DNA of 64,000 nucleotides from NCBI GenBank assembly GCA_964531735.1, contig CAZHGD010000001.1, positions 1 through 64,000 of the forward strand, read 5' to 3'. The translations under genes and the position numbers were made by a program. Shown one piece after another: positions 25,736 to 36,000 of the stretch (position 1 is its first letter; every line of letters starts with the position of its first letter). The notes beneath the pieces were generated by a model, which saw nothing but the letters and a program-made list of their open reading frames with translations, had not been told where the DNA came from and did no database searches. This DNA comes from CAZHGD01 sp964531735 (GTDB taxonomy: Bacteria; Armatimonadota; UBA10988).

Positions 25736-26863
25736 TTACGCCTCCTGATCCTCAAGCTTGCCGAACATGATGCGGTCGGTGCTGCCGCCGTGGTCGCTCT
25801 GCGTCACGGTCAGCCAGATGGCGCCCGCGTGGGCGTGGAACGTCGGGTACTGGAACGAGTGCGGCGTCTCGAAGTGGTACTTCCGCGTCCAGGTCTCGCC
25901 GTCGCGCGAGACGTCGAGGTTGAACACGCTCCGGCCGCAACCGCCGACGACCGTGTTCTCCTGCCAGCCGAGGTAGTAGACCTCGCCGAAGCGGTCGAAC
26001 GTCGGCTTCGAGTTCAGACCGTTGGGCACGCATGGTCTGGGCGCGCCGACGCTCCAGGTACGGCCGTCTGGGCTGGTGGTGAAGTGGTAGTTGCCGCGGT
26101 CGTTGCGGCAGATGGCCAGCCAGGTGCCGTCGGGCAGTCGGTTCACCGCCGATTCGCTCAGTTCCTCGGCCTGCGGCTCGTGGTAGTGACCGATGACCTC
26201 GAAGGTGGCCAGGTCGTCGTGCACCAGCGCCAGGGCGTTTTGCTTGCCGGGGAAGTTGTTCAGCGCCACATAGCAGCGGCCGTCGAACCACTTGAACGAG
26301 TCGAAGAGGTAGAGCCCGTGGTTGATCGGCGGTCGGCCGAAGCCTCGCGCCGCCGCGTCGGCGTGGAAGTGCCGCGGCTCCATGTCGAACACGCCCGCCG
26401 CCGTCTGGAGCCGCGCCTTGTGGAGGTCGGCGGCGAACTCGCGGGTGCGCAGGTCGAAGTCGCGGTACCAGGTCAGCGCTTCACCGGTGGCCGGCTGGCT
26501 GGCGAAGTAGCAGCGCAGCGTGTGTTCGCCGGCCTGGAGGATCCGCGGCACGAAGCACATGCCCTCGGGCAGCGTCACATTGGCGAACACCTGCCGCGAC
26601 CGCGCGAACGGAATGGTGGCCTCGACGGCCAGCGTGGCCAGGTCGACCACCGACAGCACGCAGTACATCGCGGCACCGGCGTTGTGGCCGGGCTCGCGGT
26701 CGTTGTCGTGCTCCACGATGTAGGCGTGGTCGCCGACGCAGACGAATTCCGCATCGTGGGCGCCCTTGACCGGCGGCGCGGTGACGCGGACCAGGCGCTG
26801 CATCACCTGCTGGCCGGCCGCCACCGGATCCCAGTGGGCCGGGACGAGAATAGACTGGTCCAT
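25736..26863 (-). CDS. Sialidase-superfamily-like propeller protein
   Basis: Protein of 375 aa, with no signal peptide. The propeller character shows in the repeated strand patterns (YVALNNFPGKQNALALVHDD, WLAICRNDRGNYHFTTSPDG, SVFNLDVSRDGETWTRKYHF), with one clear Asp-box (SRDGETW) and a second weaker one (SPDGRTW). A paralogue-like relation to the downstream gene is plausible, although sequence similarity is low. It starts at ATG 26863, after AGGAC, and ends 2 bp before the start of the sialidase gene. Substrate unknown. Confidence 0.75.
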   Translation of the reverse strand: MDQSILVPAHWDPVAAGQQVMQRLVRVTAPPVKGAHDAEFVCVGDHAYIVEHDNDREPGHNAGAAMYCVLSVVDLATLAVEATIPFARSRQVFANVTLPEGMCFVPRILQAGEHTLRCYFASQPATGEALTWYRDFDLRTREFAADLHKARLQTAAGVFDMEPRHFHADAAARGFGRPPINHGLYLFDSFKWFDGRCYVALNNFPGKQNALALVHDDLATFEVIGHYHEPQAEELSESAVNRLPDGTWLAICRNDRGNYHFTTSPDGRTWSVGAPRPCVPNGLNSKPTFDRFGEVYYLGWQENTVVGGCGRSVFNLDVSRDGETWTRKYHFETPHSFQYPTFHAHAGAIWLTVTQSDHGGSTDRIMFGKLEDQEA

Positions 26864-26878
26864 CCTGAGGTCCTGCTC

Positions 26879-29248
26879 CTAACGTGTCTCGCCGAGACAG
26901 CTCTTCATAGGCCACGCCTGTAGCGACCGCAACGTGGCGTCGCGGCCGTGCGACAGGAGTGAGACACCGACGCTGTCCTCGCGTTCGGGGTAGACGCGCA
27001 CACCGAGGCACTGGCGGCCGTTGACGAACACCTCCACCACGCTCCGGTCGACGAACACGCGGAGCCGGATCGGCTCGCCGTCGGGAATCCAGACCGGCGC
27101 CGTCTCGGGCGCGCGCGAGGCCACGTTGGGGGCCAGCGAGCTGTACGAGGTATCGATGGAGACCAACGTGTCGTGCCCTTTGCGGCCGCCGCGGTTCCAG
27201 TGGTGGAACCCGCGCTGCGGGTACACGGCGATGCGCGTGTACTCCTCCTTGTTGGGTGAGCGGAGCACGTTCAGCTCTACTGTCGGCGCGCCCCGCGGAT
27301 CGATCTCGGCGGTCAACTCGAGGCTGTTGCCGTGTACCGGCTCCAAGACCACTTCGCGGTTGGCCGGCAGCGGCGTCTCGCCCAGTTGCACGCGCTCGCC
27401 ACGGAGCGACGCGATGTCGCCGGCCGGTTCTTGCAGCAGGTCGCCTTCGGGTCCCAGCGTCAGGCGGCGCGGCAGCGACATGATCTGGTCCCAGCCGGGC
27501 GTCGGCTTGCCGGCGTTCATGTTGAAGATGGCGATCACGCCGCCCTTGCCGTCCGGCGCCGCCGACGGTGCGTGCATGCCCGACGGCCAGGCGGCGCCGA
27601 AGTTGAAGGCGCCGCCGCCGGTCACGACGAGCTTCTGGCGCTCGGTGTCGTAGCGGCCCAGCAGGTAGCGCCCGCCGCTCATGTGGCTGAAGTGCAGCAG
27701 GATGTGCCGGTCGCCGATGGGCCAGAAGTATGGGCAGGCGCCGTCGTCGCCGACCAGCGTGTAGGCGTCGCCCTCGGCCAACGGGTGCAGGTACTCCCAG
27801 GTGGCCAGGTCCTTCGACCGGAACAGGAAATCGGCGCGGACCCGCCCGTTGCCCGGTCCGGGCAGCGTTCCGCCCGACAGCGAGTAGTAGGTGTCGCCCT
27901 GCTTCCAGATGCACGGGTCGAACACGCTGTATGGGGGCGTCGAGCCGTCGGCCGGGCGGATCGGGATCACGGCCTGGCCGGTGACCTTGGTCCAGTTGAG
28001 CAGCAGCGGGTCGGTCGAGACGGCCACCATGTTGCCCACCTTGGTGCCGTGGTACATGGCGATGACGCGGTCGGCCTCCACCAGCGTGGCGCCGGAGAAG
28101 CAGCACTCCTCGGGGTTCGGGTAGATGGCATAGGGCAGATCGCGCCAGTGGAGCAGGTCGTCGCTGACCGCGTGCCCCCAGTGCTGCCGCCGGTCCTCGG
28201 GCGGGTAGCCCTGGTAGAACAGGTGCCAGCGGCCTTGCCAGAAGCACAGGCCGTTGGGGTCATTGAGGCTGCTCTCGGGGCTGGTGAAGTGGTAGAACGG
28301 GCGGTAGCGGTCGGTGGCCAGCTTGGCGCGCGACTCGCGGAACCGCGCCAGGAGCGGATTCTCGCGGAGTTGGGCTTCCTGCTCGGCGAGCGTGCCCGCG
28401 AAGGTGAACTGCGGCACCTTCGAGGTGTAGTCGGGGCCCTGATCCATGCGCTCCAGCGACATCGTCTCCACCTTCCGCAGCCCGTGGCCGGCCGGCCGGC
28501 CGAGGCCCCACTTGGTGCCCAGGTACTCGTTGACCGCGCGGATCTCGTCGAAGGCCAGCACGCGGTCCCAGACCAGGATCTCGGCGATGTCGCCACGTAG
28601 GAACTCGCTGAGCGCGGTCACCTTGGCGGCCACGCGGAACCGCCGCGCACCGGTCCTCTGCAGGTTGCGGGCGACCAAGCCCCGCGCGCCGGTGCCGCCG
28701 TGCTCGTCGTTGTGCCACAGTCGCACCAGCTCGTTGTGCGACAGCGTCATCACCGACGCCGTGGCCAGGTTGGCGCGGAGCTTGAGCAGGTCATGCTGGT
28801 CGTTGTTCTGACCGTTGAAGCCGTAGGCTTCGCCGACCGTCAGCAGACTAGCCCGGCGGCCGACGCCGTCGTCGGCCTGCTCACAGATCACCTGCGCCCC
28901 GTCGGTGTCGGTCCGCCGCCAGACCGCCGCGAAGGTGAAGTCGGCGGCACCCTCGGGCAGAACGGCCGGGCCATCGAGGTACTCGTGGCCCGTGTACCGC
29001 ACCACGGGCCGCTCGTTCAGCGCGTTGGGCACCAGCAGCGGCTGGCGCGCGGCGTCGGCCTGCGCCACGTGGCGGTCGCGGCCCGACAGGTCGGGCCAGC
29101 GGGCCAGGCGCTGCCCGACCGCGCTGCCCGTGCGCGTGGCGTCCAGGTGCAGCACCAGTCCACGTGCCGGTGGTTCGGCCGCACCACTCGGCGCGACCAG
29201 CGCGCAGACGCCCATGATCTGCAGACAGACGCCAATCCGGAGGGCCAT
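26879..29248 (-). CDS. Secreted GH32-like protein with N-terminal LamG-like domain; acid/base Glu missing
   Basis: Exported protein of 789 aa. The ATG at 29248 follows GGGAG and gives a signal peptide (MALRIGVCLQIMGVCALVAP). Residues about 30-240 form a concanavalin/LamG-like domain (GLVLHLDATRTGSAVGQR, FRVAAKVTALSEFLRGDIAE). The GH32 propeller follows: nucleophile D330 in LNDPNG, FSGATL, and stabiliser D444 in FDP. The motif that is normally ECP reads GACPYFWP, so the usual acid/base Glu is Ala504. The C-terminal beta-sandwich is complete (RVFVDRSVVEVFVNGRQC). GH32 enzymes cut fructans; this one may be inactive or use another residue. It lies 15 bp before the next gene of the cluster. Confidence 0.88.
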   Translation of the reverse strand: MALRIGVCLQIMGVCALVAPSGAAEPPARGLVLHLDATRTGSAVGQRLARWPDLSGRDRHVAQADAARQPLLVPNALNERPVVRYTGHEYLDGPAVLPEGAADFTFAAVWRRTDTDGAQVICEQADDGVGRRASLLTVGEAYGFNGQNNDQHDLLKLRANLATASVMTLSHNELVRLWHNDEHGGTGARGLVARNLQRTGARRFRVAAKVTALSEFLRGDIAEILVWDRVLAFDEIRAVNEYLGTKWGLGRPAGHGLRKVETMSLERMDQGPDYTSKVPQFTFAGTLAEQEAQLRENPLLARFRESRAKLATDRYRPFYHFTSPESSLNDPNGLCFWQGRWHLFYQGYPPEDRRQHWGHAVSDDLLHWRDLPYAIYPNPEECCFSGATLVEADRVIAMYHGTKVGNMVAVSTDPLLLNWTKVTGQAVIPIRPADGSTPPYSVFDPCIWKQGDTYYSLSGGTLPGPGNGRVRADFLFRSKDLATWEYLHPLAEGDAYTLVGDDGACPYFWPIGDRHILLHFSHMSGGRYLLGRYDTERQKLVVTGGGAFNFGAAWPSGMHAPSAAPDGKGGVIAIFNMNAGKPTPGWDQIMSLPRRLTLGPEGDLLQEPAGDIASLRGERVQLGETPLPANREVVLEPVHGNSLELTAEIDPRGAPTVELNVLRSPNKEEYTRIAVYPQRGFHHWNRGGRKGHDTLVSIDTSYSSLAPNVASRAPETAPVWIPDGEPIRLRVFVDRSVVEVFVNGRQCLGVRVYPEREDSVGVSLLSHGRDATLRSLQAWPMKSCLGETR

Positions 29249-29319
29249 CGCCCGTCTCCCGTACCGGCGGGTTGGCCTCGAACTGGTCGCTTCCTTCGGC
29301 ACCGAGGCTGGTGATCCGC

Positions 29320-32300
29320 CTACTCGAAGACCACCACGCCGAACCGCGTCGGGTCCTTGCTGCGGCCGATGCCCGGCGCTATCTCGACCCAGCTCTCGCG
29401 CCCCTCGCCATCGTTGTCGTTGACCAGCAGATTGAAGCGGACGCCTTGCCGCAGCGACGCCGGCGTCAGGCCGAAGACGCGGTACGGCAAGGTCGCGTCG
29501 TAGACCACCTCGCCCGTCGCCGCGCGGGTGGCCAGCGTGACGGCCGCGGCGGGGTCAGCCGCGCCGCGCGGCCGGGCCGTCGTGCCGACGAGCGGCCGGC
29601 CATCGTCACCACGGGCGAGCATCAGCTCCCAGTAGCCGTCCTGCCCCGGCACGACCAGGCCGCACTGGACACTGTCGCCGCGCCACCAGAACGGCGCCGG
29701 CTCGCGCTGCACGTGTACGTCGTCGCGCACGGCCACGCGCAGGTGCAGCGCGTCGGCCGAGCGGCTGAGCCAGATGCGCGCGCTCAGGTCCAGCGGGCCC
29801 TGCCAGGTCAGGTGGCCCTTCATCGGGTCGTTGCCGTACAGGTTGACGACATCGCGCGAATCAGCCAGCTCGAAGTCGGCCGGCCGGTCGGCGCGCCGGT
29901 CGTCAACGATCGTGGCGACCTCCACCGGCACACTGACTGTCCCAGCCAGTGGCGTGCCCGGCACCTCGTAGCGCAGGCCCAGTTCACCGGTGCGGCGGCG
30001 GCGATCACTCGGACGGCGTACCAGCAGCGTCGGTGCCACGCGTGCGCGGCCCTCGGCCGGCAGCGATACCGTGTCTACGGCGGGCTCGACCTGCCAGCCG
30101 GCCGGCGCGGTCCAGCTCAGGTGCAGGCGACCGGCTCGCGCCAGCGGGTTGGCAAACGCCGCCTCCAGCGGCAGCTTGCGGCCGGGCACGGCCACATACG
30201 GGCCGCCCAGGTTGGCCAACGGGCCAGCGATCGTCGGTCGGGCCTTGGCGCCGGTCAGCACCAGGTAGGCCGGCGTGGCCTCGTTGACCAGGATGACGCG
30301 CCCGCCGGGCAACACGGGCACGGCGGTGCGGTTGCCCATCAGGTCCACCGTGGCGGCGGTCGAGGCATCGGTCTGCAGGATGTAGTGGCGCGCCGGCCCG
30401 GCCACCGGCTCGCTCCAGGTGGCCACGACTTGCTCACGCTCGCTGCCGAACACAAAGCCGAAGCGGTGGTCGCCGAGCGCGAGTTCCTGCTCGTAGCGCT
30501 TGTCGGTCAGCAGCAAGGCGAGCGTGTTGAAGGTCGGGTAGACGGCTTTGGGGTAGAAGTCGTTGGTGAGCAGGCCGTAGTGGTGCTCCCAGTCCTTCGG
30601 GTCGAAGCCGTCGTTGCGCAGGTCGTACCAGGTGTAGCCGATGGAGCCGCGGCTCCAGGCGAAGGTGAGCTTCTTCACCAGCGTCTCGGCCTGCACGCGC
30701 TCACCGCCGGCCAGCGAGGCGATGGCGGTCTCGTTGAAGTAGAGCGGCTTCGGCGGCTGCAGGCGGGCGCGCATGGCCGCCACCGGGCCATCCACCTCCT
30801 GCCGGAACCCCGCGAAGTCACCGTGCCGGTGGTAGGCGAAGATGTCGAACCACTGCTGGCCGCGGTCGACCACGCCTTCGACGAACCGCGGGTTGCGGTC
30901 GTAGCAGGCGAAGCCGCCGGTCATCACCTGCAGCTTCGGGTCCACCGCCTTGATCGACTCGTAGGACGCCTGCAGCAGTTGCAGGTACTCGTCGAGCGTG
31001 CCGCGCCAGAAGTCGATGTCCGGCTCGTTCCAGACTTCCCAGTACCGGACGCGGTCGCCGTAGCGCTGGGCCATGGCGGTGCAGTACGCGCGCCACGGTT
31101 CGAGCCGGGGCATCTTGCGGCTCCACAGCAGCCAGTCGCCGGCGGCGACGTCGCCGTCCACGGCCCAGCGTGGGTTGAACCCGAGCAGGAGCTGCAACTC
31201 CATGCCCTGCTCACCGTACCGCTGGACCAGCTTGTCGAGGCGCGACCACTCCCAACGGTCGGACGTCGGCTGCAGCGTGCCCCAGCCCTCACCGGTGCGC
31301 ATCACCTTCGCGCCGCACAGGCCCGCGGCGAGGATCTCCTTCTCCTGGTCGGCTTCGGGCCAGCGTTCGGTGTGGGTGCAGATGCTGAACAGGAAGCCCG
31401 GCGCGCGCCCCGGCGTGGGTCCGGCCGGCTGCATCAGCGCGAACGAGGTGCGCCCCGGCAGTTCGGCGCCGCTGGCCGGATCCCGCAGCAGGTAGTGGAC
31501 CCACCAGATGCCCTGTGCGTCCGGCCCGTGCGGCAGCTTGGCTGTCGTGCTGCCCTGGGCCGGGATGGTCGCCGCCAGGTCGCTGGCGACGCGCCGGCCG
31601 GCGTAGTTCTCCAGTTCGACGTGCAGCGACACCGGCAGCGCAGTGGTCGCCTGGTTGGTCAGGCGCAGCGCCAGCGTGGCCTCCTCGCCGCGCTTGAGCA
31701 CGTGGATGGGATTGCCGGTCTCCACGTCCACCTTGACCGCCTCCAGGAGCGGTTGGCGGCAGCGCGTCTCGGCGCTGATCAGTCTGACGCGCACGGGCTG
31801 GGTGGTTGGCGCCTGCGAGTACCACAGCTCATGGAGCCAGTAGGGCGCATCGAGCACGCCGTCACGGTTCTGCCCCCAGGTGGGCGTGCGCCGGTCCTCG
31901 GGGAAGCGCCAGGTCACCTCGTTCAGCCCCGGCTTGAGCGGGCGCGAGGGGAACGGATGGATCTCGCCGCGGGCGTCACGCAACCGCAGCGAGAACGAGG
32001 CGCCGGCGCCGGCGAGCAGCTCCACGCGCAGCGTCAGTGATGCCGGCGTGCCGAGTGTCCGCACACCGAAGCCGCGTTCGGTCAGCGGCAGGCCGGTCTC
32101 CTTGGCCACCGGCGACACCTCGAGGGTCAGGCCACCGTCGACCGGCACCAACTGCGCCACCTGGCGCCAGTTCGGATGGACCGTCCATCTCTCCTGGTCG
32201 TCGAACCGCCACAACGGCCGCACGGTGTCGACCTGTTGGCCCGGCGTGCTCAGGGCGATGTCGTCGAAGTGGAGCGCGCCCGGCGCGGTGGCCGTGGCAC

Positions 32301-32796
32301 TGAACGAGACGGCGAAGCCGAGCAGGCGGACCGGTAGATCCACGCGGTGGTTGAGCTGGTCGCCCCAACTCTCGGCCACCGTCTCCGGCGACAGGCGGAA
32401 GCTGAGCTGATGCCAGGCGCCATCGCGCAGGTCGACGGTCTGGCCGAACTGGAACACCTCGCCGTCGCGGTCGATCAGCCGCAGCGCGATGCGGTTGATC
32501 ATGCTCGGCTGGCCGCTGGCCACCTGCACGGTCAGCGTGCCGTTGAACCCGCCATCCAGCGCGGGCAAGGGCACCGGCCGCGCCAAGTGGAGCTCCAGAA
32601 ACGCATGGTGTGGCACGGTCCAGGAGAGACGGCCGGACCGACCGCGCGGCGCCGGCGCCGCGACGGCGGCGAAGCTGCCGCCCCGTTCGTCACCCCGGTG
32701 GACCTGCCAGGTGCCGGGACGCTCGAAGTCCTCCACCACGGCGCCAGAGGCCATGGTGACGAGACCGAGGGCAAGCAGCGCGACCAGACGAGGCAT
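29320..32796 (-). CDS. Secreted GH39/GH5-like glycoside hydrolase with C-terminal CBM9-like domain
   Basis: Exported hydrolase of 1158 aa. The ATG at 32796 is chosen because AGGAG lies 7 bases upstream and it starts the leader MPRLVALLALGLVTMASGA; an in-frame ATG lies 21 bases upstream. The N-terminal half has two jelly-roll-like modules (VVEDFERPGTW, WRFDDQERWTVHPNW). The TIM barrel covers roughly residues 480-780, with acid/base E591 in VWNEPD and nucleophile E689 in FNETAIAS, a spacing of 98. The C-terminal ~200 residues are CBM9-like (DLSARIWLSRSADALHLRVA, VQCGLVVPG). Substrate unknown. Confidence 0.87.
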   Translation of the reverse strand: MPRLVALLALGLVTMASGAVVEDFERPGTWQVHRGDERGGSFAAVAAPAPRGRSGRLSWTVPHHAFLELHLARPVPLPALDGGFNGTLTVQVASGQPSMINRIALRLIDRDGEVFQFGQTVDLRDGAWHQLSFRLSPETVAESWGDQLNHRVDLPVRLLGFAVSFSATATAPGALHFDDIALSTPGQQVDTVRPLWRFDDQERWTVHPNWRQVAQLVPVDGGLTLEVSPVAKETGLPLTERGFGVRTLGTPASLTLRVELLAGAGASFSLRLRDARGEIHPFPSRPLKPGLNEVTWRFPEDRRTPTWGQNRDGVLDAPYWLHELWYSQAPTTQPVRVRLISAETRCRQPLLEAVKVDVETGNPIHVLKRGEEATLALRLTNQATTALPVSLHVELENYAGRRVASDLAATIPAQGSTTAKLPHGPDAQGIWWVHYLLRDPASGAELPGRTSFALMQPAGPTPGRAPGFLFSICTHTERWPEADQEKEILAAGLCGAKVMRTGEGWGTLQPTSDRWEWSRLDKLVQRYGEQGMELQLLLGFNPRWAVDGDVAAGDWLLWSRKMPRLEPWRAYCTAMAQRYGDRVRYWEVWNEPDIDFWRGTLDEYLQLLQASYESIKAVDPKLQVMTGGFACYDRNPRFVEGVVDRGQQWFDIFAYHRHGDFAGFRQEVDGPVAAMRARLQPPKPLYFNETAIASLAGGERVQAETLVKKLTFAWSRGSIGYTWYDLRNDGFDPKDWEHHYGLLTNDFYPKAVYPTFNTLALLLTDKRYEQELALGDHRFGFVFGSEREQVVATWSEPVAGPARHYILQTDASTAATVDLMGNRTAVPVLPGGRVILVNEATPAYLVLTGAKARPTIAGPLANLGGPYVAVPGRKLPLEAAFANPLARAGRLHLSWTAPAGWQVEPAVDTVSLPAEGRARVAPTLLVRRPSDRRRRTGELGLRYEVPGTPLAGTVSVPVEVATIVDDRRADRPADFELADSRDVVNLYGNDPMKGHLTWQGPLDLSARIWLSRSADALHLRVAVRDDVHVQREPAPFWWRGDSVQCGLVVPGQDGYWELMLARGDDGRPLVGTTARPRGAADPAAAVTLATRAATGEVVYDATLPYRVFGLTPASLRQGVRFNLLVNDNDGEGRESWVEIAPGIGRSKDPTRFGVVVFE

Positions 32797-32900
32797 CCAA
32801 CGGCTCCTGGCCGGCATGATCGCATGGCCGGTCTGTGGTGTCCAGGGGCAGCCTGACGCCGCCGCGGGCCTGATCGTGGGCACGACCCAGATGCCTGTGG

Positions 32901-32919
32901 GACCGGCGTCCCGCCGGTC
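32901..32919. repeat. Palindrome GACCGGCG / CGCCGGTC, left member of an inverted pair
   Basis: Perfect 8-bp arms around TCC, in the 283-bp gap between two same-strand hydrolase genes. It is preceded by CCTGTGG. The second copy at 33006 has the same arms. Element of a probable REP-like repeat family. Confidence 0.6.
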
Positions 32920-33005
32920 TCAACGAGCCAGCCAAGCGGCAGACGGAGCGCTACCAGCCTGGGCCGGCCGAACACTCGCGCCGGGCCGGGGTCCGTCGGT
33001 CAACA

Positions 33006-33024
33006 GACCGGCGAGACGCCGGTC
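33006..33024. repeat. Palindrome GACCGGCG / CGCCGGTC, right member of an inverted pair
   Basis: The same 8-bp arms as at 32901, around AGA. It is followed by CCACGAG and a nearby AGGCA, which is the reverse of the CCTG and GGGACC context of the left copy. The two units therefore face each other. They lie just upstream of the start of the leftward gene at 29320-32796. Confidence 0.6.
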
Positions 33025-33079
33025 CCACGAGCGAGCGTCCAGGCACCCGATGGGACACCGCCGACGGCGCCGGCCACGG

Positions 33080-36000
33080 CTACTGCGCCTCCAGTAGCCA
33101 GTAGATGGTCGCGGACCGGCCGAGTTCGAGGGTCACCTGTCCGTTGGCCGCCACCAACGGCACCGGCTCGCCGTGACTGCCATCGGCCCGCACCGGCACC
33201 GCGCGCCAAGTCCGCCGGTTGCTCCGCAGCGCCAGCGTGCCGCGCACCGGCTCGGTCAGGATCGGGCCGGTGCCCTTCGCCGCGGTGCCGGTGCGCTCGG
33301 CGGTGTAGGCAAAGCCCGTGTTCTCGGCGCGCGCCACCGCCGTGACCAGGATCCGCTCGGCGCTCCGCAGCGGCGTCGGCGACAGCGACGACACGGCCAC
33401 CGCCGCGAACGGGGTGGTGACGCGCAGTGTCACGTCGCCTAGCTTCAGTTCGCCGGCGGCGGCCAGGTGGCCATAGGCCGCCTGGGTCAGCGGGGTGTCG
33501 ATGCTGCCGTAGCCGTCGGGGCCCAGTCGGCGCCGGACCTGGCCGGTGTCGGAGACCACCTGGCGCTCATCGGTGACGACGCGTTTGGCGTAGTCGACGC
33601 CGCGGGTGCCGCCCAGGGCGACCTCGGTGCGGTGTACTTCGGGTGTCAGTTCCAGCGCGGGCGTGTGCCACGGACCGGGACTGGACTGTCCGAGGGCGCG
33701 GTCACGGGGGATGTCGACCACCACGCGTTCGCGCGCAGCGCTGACATCGCCGCGACGGTAGATGAGCGCGGCGGCCGGGAACAGCCCGAACCGGCACGGG
33801 TCGTTGAAGGTCTCGAAGGCGCCACTCAGCCAGGTGCAGGGCACCTCCGCGGTGTGCCGGTAGGTGTAGACGGTCAAGCCGCCCCAATCCTGCAATGACG
33901 CTACCGCGGCCAGCCACAAGGGCAGTTCGGCGCGCCACTCGTTCGGCCAGGGCGTGTCCCACTCGCTGACGAAGAACGGCTTGCCCGTCACGCGGTTGAA
34001 GCTCAGCCACGCGGTCATGTTGCTCCGCGAGCCGATGGCCGGGCGGTTGGTGAACCGGTTGCCCGAGGGATGGTCGTGGTAGGCGTGGCTATCGGTGTAG
34101 GGCATCGGCTCCAGCGCCGCCAGCAGCCCGGCATTGATGCTCCAGTTGCTGCCGGTCAGCGGGATCTTGACGCCCAGGTCGTGCATGAACCGCGTCATCA
34201 GTTCGTAGTAGTCGCGCTGCACCGCCACCAGGAACTCGGTGATGTGCGGCTCGCGGAGGCCGAACGAGACCTTGCCCGGCGGCACCGCGTAGCCTTTGCC
34301 CGCGGCCCAGGCGCGGTAGCGCACCTCCAGGCGTGACCGGTACGGCTCCAAGGTGACGGGCTGGGTCATCAGGTCGTTCTCGTTGGCGAACTCCAGCAAC
34401 GCGACCGCCGGCTCGTCCTTGTAAGCCAGCTTGGTGTAGGGGTTCACATGAGTGAGCAGCGCGCGGCTGAACTTCTGCTGCACGGCGATGAGCTGCGGGT
34501 CGAAGTTGCTGTACGGCTTGCCGGCGCGTTCGAGTTGGTCCGGCACATCGACGCCGTCCGCGGCGGTGAACTGCCGGTTGACCAACTGGTCGAGGTAGAT
34601 GTAGATGCCCTCGCGCTTGAGGCACGCGATGAGGTAGTCGAACCGGTCCAGACTCTCGGGCATGAAGGTGGTGGTGTTGCCGGTGGACTTGCCGCCAAAG
34701 GCGAACAGGTTCGGTTGCGCCCAGTCGGCATCGGCATGGTGGGTGCGCACGATGTTCACGCCGAAGCGGGCCAGACGCCGCGCGATCTTCTCCGACTGCT
34801 CGTGCGTGGGGAAGTTCTCGCCGGCGCTGAAGCAGGTGCCCCAGAAGCGCGCCGGTGTGCCGTCGGCGAAGACGAAGCGCCCGTCGCGGCAGGTGAGGAA
34901 GCCATGCTGGCCCGCGGGGCCGTCGTTGAGAAACGAGACGTCGACGGGGCAGGAGTCCCAGGGCAACGGATAGGCGAACCAGCCGTCCGTGTTGGTCCGT
35001 TGCTGCACCATCTCCGCCGCGAGGAGCACCTGGGGCGGCGTGGTGAGGCGCACATCCAGTGTCAGGGCCACCTCGCCGGCCGGCAGGTCACGATCCATAT
35101 CGCCGGCCAACTCGAAGCGCACTTCGAGCTCGTCCATGCCGAACCGGCGGTTGTCCTGCACCAGGACGGGCGTCGCCGGATCGAGGCGGATGACCAGGCC
35201 GTCGGGCCGCTCGGGCCACAGCCGCACCTCGCGGCACACCTGACGGGCCAGGTGCAGCTCACCGTGCTTCTCGGGGAGCGCCACGGTCTGGGTCCGCTCG
35301 CCGACCAGTTCCACGCTGCGCCCGAGCAGCGGGGCAATGGGCAGGTGCCAGGACAGGTGCAGCGAGTTGACGGCGCTGGCCTCGGCGCGGGTGAGCCGGT
35401 AGTCGGCCGCGAAGCCGCCGGCGGTGCCGCGCACAGTCTCGGCGTACTCGATGTGGCGCGGCTCGGTGCCGGGGACGCTGAGGTGCCCGGCGAAGGTCCG
35501 GGACTCACGGGTCAGGGCGCCGTCGGGTACGTCACCTTCGGTCTGGCGTCGCAGCGCCCAGCCGCGGCCGTGGACGGCCAGCTCGGCGCGGGCGAGCACG
35601 GTCCGCGCCGGACCCATCAACGTCAGCGTGCCCTCGGGAGCGACCAGCAGGGCCGGGCGCGAGGTGTCGTAGTTGGTCTCGGGCATGAGGTCGCGACTCC
35701 GGGCATCGGCTTCGGCCGCTCCGCAGAGCTGCAGGCCGAGCAGTTGTCGTACGCGCTGGCCCGCCTTGACCTGCCCGCTGGCCAGGACGAACCGGAACGA
35801 GGCGGTCTCGGCGCCGAAGCGCCGGTTGTCCTGCAGCATGACCGGTCGACCGTTGGGCGTCAGCAGCAGCACCTGCTCCGGCGCGATCCCGGCCGCGATC
35901 CCGGCGGCGCTGAAGGTGGTGCCGAACGGGTCGGCGCCGACTGAGACCGCCTCGCCGCGGGGGCAGGCGCGGATCTGTCGGCCCTGGAGGCGAGCCAGCG

